5,120 bases of DNA from DASUSF01 sp036375275. Its GTDB lineage: Bacteria > Pseudomonadota > Alphaproteobacteria > Geminicoccales > Geminicoccaceae. Within the stretch, counting starts at the first letter, position 1. Every line of letters starts with the position of its first letter. A program made the position numbers and the translations under genes. Location: assembly GCA_036375275.1 (NCBI GenBank), contig DASUSF010000156.1, positions 1 to 5,120 on the forward strand, given 5' to 3'. This document shows, piece by piece, positions 1-5,120 of the stretch. Under the pieces are notes generated by a model. That model searched no databases. It was given only the letters and a program-made list of their open reading frames with translations, and was not told the DNA's origin.

Positions 1-1102
<1,102 letters not shown>

Positions 1103-1106
1103 TCCC

Positions 1107-1163
1107 TGGCGCATCCCACTGGCGCTGGCGCACCCCGTTGCACCCGGCGCATGTCGTTGGACA
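1107..1163. repeat. Three weak 19-nt periodic units in the purA leader
   Basis: YGGCGCA recurs at 1107, 1126 and 1145 with exact 19-nt spacing, and neighbouring units agree at about 13 of 19 positions. The array directly adjoins the purA start codon and would lie in its 5' untranslated region. Given the GC-rich background this may be chance; I report it as a low-confidence repeat without an assigned role. Confidence 0.3.
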
Positions 1164-1212
1164 GAAGCCCGACCCGCATAGTCATGCCCGGACCCCGCCG
1201 CGACATCCAGAG

Positions 1213-1360
1213 GTTGTCCGCACGAGACAGGCTACCCCCCGGGCGGCGCAGCCCTGCAGAAGTTGCTCGCACGAGGCGCCATGGCCCGGGCGGGTGCGCC
1301 CTGCGGAGGCTGCTCGCGTGCCCCGGGGCCATGCGCCCCCGCGGTGGTTGCCCGCACGAG
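1213..1360. repeat. Degenerate direct repeats of about 48 nt between serA and purA
   Basis: A 14-nt core of the form GTTGYYCGCACGAG occurs at 1213-1226, 1262-1275 and 1347-1360, with a decayed copy (GCTGCTCGCGTGCC) at 1309-1322. Start-to-start distances are 49, 47 and 38 nt. The first two units also share a downstream part: CCGGGCGG followed after 4 nt by GCCCTGC plus RGA. Counting by eye, units 1 and 2 agree at 29 of 37 aligned positions outside a variable stretch of 10-12 nt. Each of the first three units contains a CCCGGG core (1238, 1285, 1322). The last copy lies 5 nt beyond the serA stop codon. The function is unknown; a decayed tandem duplication or a short dispersed intergenic repeat are both possible. 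Confidence 0.6.
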
Positions 1361-1364
1361 ATCC

Positions 1365-2942
1365 TCAGAACCGGAGCGGCTTGCACTGCACGACGTGGGG
1401 CAGCGAGCAGATCGCCCAGAGCACGTGCTCCGGGACCGGCTGGTCGACCTCGATCAGCGCGATCGCGTCGCCCCCGGGCCGCTCGCGCCCGAGGTGGAAG
1501 GTCGCGATGTTGATCCCGGCATCGCCGAGCGCCTGCCCGAGCGCGCCGATCAGGCCCGGCTGGTCGTCGTTCCGGACGTAGAGCATGTGCTGGCCGAGCT
1601 GCGCCTCGACCGCGATCCCCCGGATCTCGACGATCCGCGGGCCGGCGTCGCCGAACAGGGTCCCGGCGACGCTCCGCTCGCCGCGCTCGGTGCCGACGGT
1701 GAGCCGGATCAGGGTCTGGTAGCCCTCGACCTGGTCCTGCTCGATCGTGGTGATCCGGACGTCCCGCTCGCGCGCGATGATCGGCGCGTTGACCATGTTG
1801 ACGCTGTCGAGCACCGGCTGGAGCAGGCCCTGGAGCAGGATCGCGGTCAGGGGCCGATGGTTCAGGGCCGCGGCGTGGCCGGCGTAGGTGATGGTCGCGG
1901 AGCAGAGTCCGGTCTCGGTCAGCTGGCCGGCGAAACTGCCGAGCTGGTGGGCGAGCGTCATGTAGGGCCTGAGCCGTGGCGCCTCCTCGGCGGAGAGCGA
2001 GGGCATGTTGAGCGCGTTCACGACCGCGCCGGTGGTCAGGTAGTCGGCGATCTGCTCGGCGATCTGGACCGCGACCTTCTCCTGCGCCTCCGAGGTCGAG
2101 GCGCCGAGGTGCGGTGTGACCACCACCTCGTCGAGCTCGAACAGGGGCGACTCGCGCGCAGGCTCGTGGGCGAACACGTCGAGCGCCGCGCCCGCGACGT
2201 GACCGCTCCGGATCGCGTCGTAGAGCGCGGTCTCGTCGATCAGGCCGCCGCGCGCGCAGTTGACGATCCTGACCCCCTTCCGCGTCCGCGCCAGCGCCGC
2301 GGCGGACAGGATGTTGCGCGTGCCGTCGTTCAGGGGCGTGTGCAGGCTGATCACGTCGGCGCGGGCGAGGAGCGTCTCGAGATCGACCTTCTCGACGCCG
2401 AGGTCGGCGGCGCGCTCGGGGGCGAGGTAGGGGTCGTGGGCGATGACCCGCATCCTAAGCCCCTGGGCGAGCTCGGCGACGATCGAGCCGATGTTGCCGC
2501 AGCCGATCAGGCCGAGGGTCTTGGACGCGAGCTCGGCGCCCATGAAGCGCGACTTCTCCCACCTGCCGGCGCGGGTCGAGCGGTCGGCCGCCGGGATCTG
2601 CCGGGCGAGCGCCAGGATCATCGCGATGGCGTGCTCGGCGGTGGTGACCGAGTTGCCGAACGGCGTGTTCATGACCACCACGCCCCGCTGGCTCGCAGCG
2701 CCGAGGTCGATGTTGTCGACCCCGATGCCGGCCCGCCCGACCACCCGCAGCCGCGGCGCCGCGTCCAGCACGTCCGCGGTGACCTTGGTCGCGGAGCGGA
2801 CCGCGAGCCCCTCGAACTCGCCGATGATCCGCTTCAGCTCCCCGGGGTCGAGGCCGGTCCGGACCGCCGCCTCGACCCCCCGCCGCTCGAGCACCTCGAC
2901 CGCCGCGGGGCTCAGCTCGTCCGCGATCAACACCCTGGTCAT
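1365..2942 (-). CDS. serA: D-3-phosphoglycerate dehydrogenase, long form with ASB and ACT domains
   Basis: Cytosolic NAD-dependent enzyme that oxidises 3-phosphoglycerate to 3-phosphohydroxypyruvate, the first step of the phosphorylated serine pathway. The 525-residue product matches the long SerA type (about 525-530 residues, as in Mycobacterium tuberculosis) rather than the 410-residue E. coli type. Domain order: substrate-binding part with RSATK (49-53) and GRAGIGVDN (69-77); Rossmann fold with GLIGCGNIG (144-152) and Asp170 as the probable NAD ribose ligand; catalytic Arg231 (NCARGG), Glu260 (AHEP) and His278 (PHLGAS); an intervening ASB region at about 315-445; and a C-terminal ACT domain from about 452 containing NDDQPGLIGALGQALGDAG. 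In this family the ACT domain mediates feedback inhibition by serine; that this copy does so is inferred. The start at 2942 is supported by a GGGAGGA ribosome site 6 nt upstream and by the family N-terminus MTRVLIADELS. A minus-strand frame extends upstream through serC, but only as a shadow of that gene. serA follows serC by 23 nt, so the two form an operon. Confidence 0.97.
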   Translation of the reverse strand: MTRVLIADELSPAAVEVLERRGVEAAVRTGLDPGELKRIIGEFEGLAVRSATKVTADVLDAAPRLRVVGRAGIGVDNIDLGAASQRGVVVMNTPFGNSVTTAEHAIAMILALARQIPAADRSTRAGRWEKSRFMGAELASKTLGLIGCGNIGSIVAELAQGLRMRVIAHDPYLAPERAADLGVEKVDLETLLARADVISLHTPLNDGTRNILSAAALARTRKGVRIVNCARGGLIDETALYDAIRSGHVAGAALDVFAHEPARESPLFELDEVVVTPHLGASTSEAQEKVAVQIAEQIADYLTTGAVVNALNMPSLSAEEAPRLRPYMTLAHQLGSFAGQLTETGLCSATITYAGHAAALNHRPLTAILLQGLLQPVLDSVNMVNAPIIARERDVRITTIEQDQVEGYQTLIRLTVGTERGERSVAGTLFGDAGPRIVEIRGIAVEAQLGQHMLYVRNDDQPGLIGALGQALGDAGINIATFHLGRERPGGDAIALIEVDQPVPEHVLWAICSLPHVVQCKPLRF

Positions 2943-2948
2943 CGGTAT

Positions 2949-2955
2949 TCCTCCC
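2949..2955 (-). promoter_or_regulatory. Ribosome binding site of serA
   Basis: On the minus strand GGGAGGA sits 6 nt before the serA ATG, inside the 23-nt serC-serA spacer. It decides the serA start within an open frame that continues far upstream. Confidence 0.85.
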
Positions 2956-2965
2956 GCGCGCCCGC

Positions 2966-4126
2966 TCAGAGGTCGCGAAGACCCGCCTCGAACGCCCAGT
3001 CGAGCCAAGGAAACAGCGCCTCCAGGTCCTCGCGCTCCACCGTGGCGCCGCCCCAGAGGCGGAGCCCGGGCGGGGCGTCGCGGTAGGCCGCGATGTCGCA
3101 GGCGACCTCCTCCTGCTCGAGACGCCGGACCAGCTGCCCGATGAAGGCGCGCTGCTCGGGGTCCGGGAGCGCCTGGACCCGCGGATCGACGATCCTGAGG
3201 CAGATCGAGGTGCTCGAGCGGAGCGCGGGACGGCTGGCCAGGAACTCGATCCACCCGGTCCGCCCGACCCACGCCTCGACCGCGGCGAGGTTGGCGTCGG
3301 CCCGGCGGATCAGGGCCTCCAGCCCGCCTTCGGCTTCTGCCCACCGCAGCCCGTCGAGGGCATCCTCGACCGCGAGCATCGAGGGCGTGTTGATGGTCTC
3401 GCCCTTGAAGATCCCCTCGATCAGCCGGCCGCCCTTGGTCAGGCGGAAGATCTTCGGCAGCGGCCGCTCCGGTCGGAAGCTCTCCAGGCGCTCGACCGCC
3501 CGCGGCCCGAGGATCAGAACCCCGTGCTGCGCCTCGCCGCCGAGCACCTTCTGCCAGGAGTAGGTCGCGACATCGAGCTTGGCCCAGTCCAGGGGCATGG
3601 CGAAGACCGCCGAGGTGGCGTCGCAGAGCGTGAGTCCGGAGCGGTCGTCCGCGATCCAGGCGGCGTCCGGGACCCGGACGCCCGACGTGGTGCCGTTCCA
3701 CGTGAACACGACGTCCCGGTCCGGCGCGACCAGGTCGCAGTCGGGGAGCGCGCCGTAGTCGGCGCTCAGGGTCCGCACGTCCGCGAGCCGGAGCTCGCGA
3801 ACCACATCGCTCACCCAGCCCTGGCCGAAGCTCTCGAAGGCGACGAGGTCGACCCCGCGCGGGCCGAGCAGGTTCCACATCGCCATCTCGAACGCGCCGG
3901 TGTCGGAAGCCGGGACGATGCCGAGCCGGTGGTCCGGCGGCAGGTTCAGGAGCGCCCGCGAGCGCTCGATGACCTCGCCGATCCTGGCCTTCGCCGGCGT
4001 CGAGCGATGCGAGCGGCCGACCAGCGCATGTCGAAGCGCCCCGATGGACCAGCCGGGGCGCTTCGCGGTCGGGCCCGATCCGAAGAACGGACGGGCCGGG
4101 CGGCGCGACGGACGGGCCTGCGGCAC
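2966..4126 (-). CDS. serC: Phosphoserine aminotransferase, alphaproteobacterial type
   Basis: PLP-dependent class V aminotransferase that converts 3-phosphohydroxypyruvate and glutamate to O-phosphoserine and 2-oxoglutarate, the second step of serine synthesis; in many bacteria SerC also serves pyridoxal phosphate synthesis. The 386-residue protein matches the subfamily found in Alphaproteobacteria and Methanosarcina, not the E. coli type. Visible motifs: the N-terminal FGSGPTAKRPGW (15-26); substrate-binding SHRS (39-42); IVPASDTGAFEMAMW (70-84); TWNGTTSGV (142-150); Asp169 in CDATSA, expected to contact the PLP ring nitrogen; Lys193 in YSWQKVLGGEAQHG, the PLP Schiff-base lysine; GETINTPSM (242-250), the phosphate-binding segment; and YRDAPPGLRLWGGAT near the C-terminus. 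The start is GTG at 4126: it gives the expected family N-terminus and is the only plausible start before an in-frame TAG at 4163-4165. No good Shine-Dalgarno sequence precedes it, so initiation may be weak or nearly leaderless. It is first in the serC-serA operon; phosphoserine phosphatase (serB) is not in the window. Confidence 0.95.
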   Translation of the reverse strand: MPQARPSRRPARPFFGSGPTAKRPGWSIGALRHALVGRSHRSTPAKARIGEVIERSRALLNLPPDHRLGIVPASDTGAFEMAMWNLLGPRGVDLVAFESFGQGWVSDVVRELRLADVRTLSADYGALPDCDLVAPDRDVVFTWNGTTSGVRVPDAAWIADDRSGLTLCDATSAVFAMPLDWAKLDVATYSWQKVLGGEAQHGVLILGPRAVERLESFRPERPLPKIFRLTKGGRLIEGIFKGETINTPSMLAVEDALDGLRWAEAEGGLEALIRRADANLAAVEAWVGRTGWIEFLASRPALRSSTSICLRIVDPRVQALPDPEQRAFIGQLVRRLEQEEVACDIAAYRDAPPGLRLWGGATVEREDLEALFPWLDWAFEAGLRDL

Positions 4127-4159
4127 GGTAGGGGATCCGAAGTGGTGGAGGTCCCGCGC

Positions 4160-4188
4160 GACCTAGCCGGCGCCCGCCCCGTCGTCAA
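4160..4188 (-). promoter_or_regulatory. Candidate sigma70-type promoter of serC-serA
   Basis: On the minus strand a TTGACG -35 element (4188-4183) is followed after exactly 17 nt by TAGGTC (4165-4160). The -35 is near consensus but the -10 is poor. Transcription would begin near 4153, giving a leader of about 25-30 nt before the serC GTG. The site lies just downstream of the two hairpins that probably end the lipoprotein transcript, which fits an independent promoter for the serine operon. Confidence 0.35.
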
Positions 4189-4202
4189 CCGCGGAGTAAG
4201 AA

Positions 4203-4255
4203 GCCGCGGAGGCTCCGCGGCAGCCCGGGCCGGCGACCACACGCCGGACCCGGGC
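4203..4255 (-). terminator. Two tandem hairpins after the lipoprotein gene, probable terminator
   Basis: Reading the minus strand from the lipoprotein stop (4286), the first hairpin (4255-4223) has a 13-bp GC stem, CCCGGG and CCGGCG arms with a single bulged base at 4248, and a 6-nt loop. One base later comes the second hairpin (4221-4203): a perfect 8-bp stem, GCCGCGGA with TCCGCGGC, around a 3-nt loop. It is followed on the minus strand by TTCTTA, a short T-rich tract. This fits a rho-independent terminator with a weak T-run separating the lipoprotein gene from serC. The arms are symmetric, so some effect on plus-strand transcription is also possible. Confidence 0.55.
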
Positions 4256-4285
4256 GCGGCCCGCAGAGCACATGCCGGTCAGGAA

Positions 4286-4561
4286 TCAGAAGATGTCATC
4301 GCCGTCATCGTCATCGTTGTCCCGGTTCCAGACCGGGTCGCCGAGGTCGATGTCGTCCTTGTCGGTCACCGCGCCGGCGGCCCCACCGGCCGCACCGCCG
4401 ATCGCCGCACCCCCGAGCACGCTGCCGCCGGTGGCCGCCCCTGTCGCCGCACCGGCGGCGGCGCCGATCCCGGCGCCGCTGAGGGCGCGGTCGGTAGTGG
4501 TCTCACCGCAGCCCATAAGGAGAAGGCCGGCGGCGGTGGCAAGCAGAGCAGAGCGGAGCAT
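4286..4561 (-). CDS. Small glycine-zipper lipoprotein, OsmB-like
   Basis: Predicted 91-residue envelope lipoprotein; exact function unknown. Residues 1-17 form a lipoprotein signal peptide (MLRSALLATAAGLLLMG), and the lipobox LMGC puts the lipidated cysteine at residue 18. The next residue is Gly, so there is no Asp inner-membrane retention signal and outer-membrane sorting is likely. Residues about 29-65 are almost entirely Gly, Ala and small residues in GxxxG-like spacing, a glycine zipper as seen in OsmB-like and other small stress-induced envelope proteins. The last 25 residues are strongly acidic (several DD and DDDD clusters) and contain the only tryptophan, DPVWNRDN. The ATG at 4561 is preceded by GGGAGGA with 4 nt between, and yields the signal peptide exactly at the N-terminus; longer in-frame starts up to 4843 would bury it and are rejected. 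The gene stands alone, with its own EcfG-like promoter and a probable terminator. OsmB-like is a structural resemblance, not proven orthology. Confidence 0.88.
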   Translation of the reverse strand: MLRSALLATAAGLLLMGCGETTTDRALSGAGIGAAAGAATGAATGGSVLGGAAIGGAAGGAAGAVTDKDDIDLGDPVWNRDNDDDDGDDIF

Positions 4562-4565
4562 GATG

Positions 4566-4572
4566 TCCTCCC
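4566..4572 (-). promoter_or_regulatory. Ribosome binding site of the lipoprotein gene
   Basis: GGGAGGA on the minus strand lies 4 nt before the ATG at 4561. It selects this start over upstream in-frame starts. A 6-bp hairpin (GGGCAC/GTGCCC, 4584-4599) lies 11 nt further upstream in the leader. Confidence 0.8.
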
Positions 4573-4612
4573 GCTTCGTTGGTGGGCACCTGGGTGCCCG
4601 GACTGGCAGGTG

Positions 4613-4638
4613 AACGCCGATCCGCTTCGCCTCGTTCC
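4613..4638 (-). promoter_or_regulatory. EcfG-type general stress promoter of the lipoprotein gene
   Basis: The minus strand carries GGAAC (4638-4634), a 17-nt spacer, then CGTT (4616-4613). This is a full match to the motif described for the alphaproteobacterial general-stress sigma factor EcfG (GGAAC, 16-17 nt, CGTT). Transcription would start near 4605, leaving a leader of about 45 nt that contains the ribosome site. The downstream gene, a small glycine-zipper lipoprotein, is a sensible member of such a regulon. Dependence on EcfG is inferred from the motif only. Confidence 0.65.
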
Positions 4639-4656
4639 GTCGCCGCCATGACGGCT

Positions 4657-4685
4657 TTCGGGCGGGGCAGGACGATCCGCCCGAA
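4657..4685. repeat. Perfect 9-bp inverted repeat in the divergent control region
   Basis: TTCGGGCGG (4657-4665) and CCGCCCGAA (4677-4685) are exact reverse complements separated by 11 nt. The centre-to-centre distance is 20 nt, close to two helical turns, so a dimeric regulator could bind both arms on one face; a hairpin is the alternative. It lies 19 nt upstream of the EcfG-like -35 element and about 60 nt upstream of the candidate ispH promoter, where it could affect either gene. Confidence 0.5.
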
Positions 4686-4744
4686 GATCGGGCCGGAAAG
4701 GCGGCCGCCCCGGACGGACCACGCTTCCGCCATCGGCAAAACGG

Positions 4745-4773
4745 TTGGCGCTCGACCCGCGGACGCTTATCTC
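4745..4773 (+). promoter_or_regulatory. Candidate sigma70-type promoter of ispH
   Basis: TTGGCG (4745-4750), a 17-nt spacer, then TATCTC (4768-4773). Both hexamers are partial matches. Transcription would begin near 4780 and give a 5' leader of about 78 nt. It is the most AT-rich stretch upstream of ispH and the best candidate on this strand, but unproven. Confidence 0.35.
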
Positions 4774-4816
4774 TAGGGCGCGGGCCCGGCGGTCCGCCGT
4801 CGTCGCCGACCGGCCC

Positions 4817-4849
4817 CCGGTTGGCCCAGCAAACAGCTCCCACAACCGG
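4817..4849 (+). other. Possible hairpin in the ispH leader
   Basis: CCGGTTG (4817-4823) and CAACCGG (4843-4849) are perfect 7-bp arms around a 19-nt loop, with the 3' arm ending 8 nt before the ispH ATG. If it forms in the mRNA it would cover the region where a ribosome binding site is expected. No Shine-Dalgarno sequence is visible there. Confidence 0.35.
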
Positions 4850-4857
4850 TCCGCCGC

Positions 4858-5120
4858 ATGAATCAGAGACAGCCGCTCACCGTTCTGCTGGCCAGCCCGC
4901 GCGGGTTCTGCGCCGGCGTCGAGCGCGCGATCGAGATCGTCGAGCAGGCGCTCGAGCAGAACGGCCCGCCGGTCTACGTCCGCCACGAGATCGTCCACAA
5001 TCGCCACGTGGTCGAGAGCCTGAAGGGCAAGGGCGCGATCTTCGTCGAGGAGCTGGACGAGGTGCCGGCGGGCAGCCTCGTCGTGTTCTCGGCGCACGGC
5101 GTGCCCAAGGCGGTGCCGGC
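4858..5120 (+). CDS. ispH: 4-hydroxy-3-methylbut-2-enyl diphosphate reductase, 5' part
   Basis: Cytosolic iron-sulfur enzyme that reduces HMBPP to IPP and DMAPP, the last step of the MEP isoprenoid pathway. The first 87 codons are present and the frame is open at the right edge; the family is about 310-330 residues, so about three quarters lies outside. Diagnostic motifs: PRGFCAGVERAI with Cys18, the first [4Fe-4S] ligand; YVRHEIVHN with substrate-contacting His47; and FSAHGVP with His80. These correspond to Cys12, His41 and His74 of E. coli IspH with a constant offset of 6, so the reading frame is intact. The ATG at 4858 is the natural start (MNQRQPLTVLLASPRGFCAG), although no clear Shine-Dalgarno sequence precedes it. 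It is divergent from the lipoprotein gene, sharing a 296-nt control region. Confidence 0.96.
   Translation, partial: MNQRQPLTVLLASPRGFCAGVERAIEIVEQALEQNGPPVYVRHEIVHNRHVVESLKGKGAIFVEELDEVPAGSLVVFSAHGVPKAVP

Larger units (their letters stand above)
1103..1364. other. serA-purA intergenic region without a convincing gene
   Basis: This 262-nt gap separates the serA stop from the purA start. On the minus strand a 95-codon frame (1099-1386) crosses it, starting inside serA and ending in an ATGA overlap with the purA start. Its translation has no recognisable domain and is rich in Arg, Pro and Gly, as expected of a chance frame in GC-rich DNA. The gap carries degenerate direct repeats (listed separately) and the GC palindromes GCCCGGGC (1284-1291) and GCCCCGGGGC (1320-1329). 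I see no clear sigma70 promoter for purA and no terminator with a T-run after serA. From general knowledge, many alphaproteobacteria have hisZ (the ATP phosphoribosyltransferase regulatory subunit) between serA and purA; nothing resembling it is present here. Confidence 0.6.

Noticed and set aside
1213..1360. CRISPR-like array in the serA-purA gap
   Set aside because: The repeats are degenerate, only 14 nt in the core, the intervals share sequence with each other, and no cas gene is present.
1263..3086. A 607-codon open frame on the plus strand, antisense to serA and the end of serC
   Set aside because: Its Asp/Arg/Leu/Gly/Val-rich translation is typical of the antisense shadow of a GC-rich gene; it has no domain, and serA on the other strand has every family motif.
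1365..3878. Reading serA as an 837-residue protein fused to an N-terminal extension
   Set aside because: The extra 312 residues are an out-of-frame reading of serC; the serA start at 2942 has a strong ribosome site and the family N-terminus.
3524..4651. A 375-codon plus-strand open frame antisense to serC and the lipoprotein gene
   Set aside because: It spans two well-supported minus-strand genes and a hairpin region, and its translation is the usual GC-rich shadow.
4286..4843. A 185-residue version of the lipoprotein starting at 4843
   Set aside because: It would bury the signal peptide and lipobox in the middle of the protein and would include the promoter and ribosome site as coding sequence.
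4366..5097. A 243-codon minus-strand frame antisense to ispH and overlapping the lipoprotein gene
   Set aside because: It is out of frame with the lipoprotein and antisense to the ispH motifs; composition indicates a shadow.

Overview
The window comes from the chromosome of a GC-rich bacterium, most likely an alphaproteobacterium. The evidence is the serine aminotransferase, which is of the type typical of Alphaproteobacteria rather than the E. coli SerC type, together with a serC-serA-purA order and a match to the EcfG stress-sigma promoter motif that is characteristic of this class. An affiliation near Rhodospirillales is possible, but I infer it only from gene order.

Layout: positions 1-1102 (minus) hold purA (adenylosuccinate synthetase), whose 3' end runs off the left edge. 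Positions 1103-1364 are a 262-nt gap without a convincing gene; it holds degenerate direct repeats. Positions 1365-2942 (minus) hold a long-form serA (phosphoglycerate dehydrogenase with C-terminal ACT domain), and 2966-4126 (minus) hold serC. Positions 4127-4285 hold a candidate serC promoter and two tandem hairpins that probably end the upstream transcript. Positions 4286-4561 (minus) encode a 91-residue glycine-zipper lipoprotein. Positions 4562-4857 are a divergent control region with a strong EcfG-like promoter match toward the lipoprotein, a perfect 9-bp inverted repeat and a weak sigma70-like promoter toward ispH. Positions 4858 to the right edge (plus) are the first 87 codons of ispH.

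Working together: SerA oxidises 3-phosphoglycerate and SerC transaminates the product, giving two consecutive steps of serine synthesis from a tightly spaced pair (23 nt apart). PurA (AMP branch of purine synthesis) lies downstream on the same strand and may be co-transcribed. The lipoprotein looks like a separately controlled envelope stress gene. IspH performs the last step of the MEP isoprenoid pathway and is read divergently.

This is mainly a housekeeping region. I found no undescribed multi-gene system. The best leads are the stress-type promoter in front of the small lipoprotein, the repeat-bearing serA-purA gap, and the alternative hairpins between the lipoprotein gene and serC.
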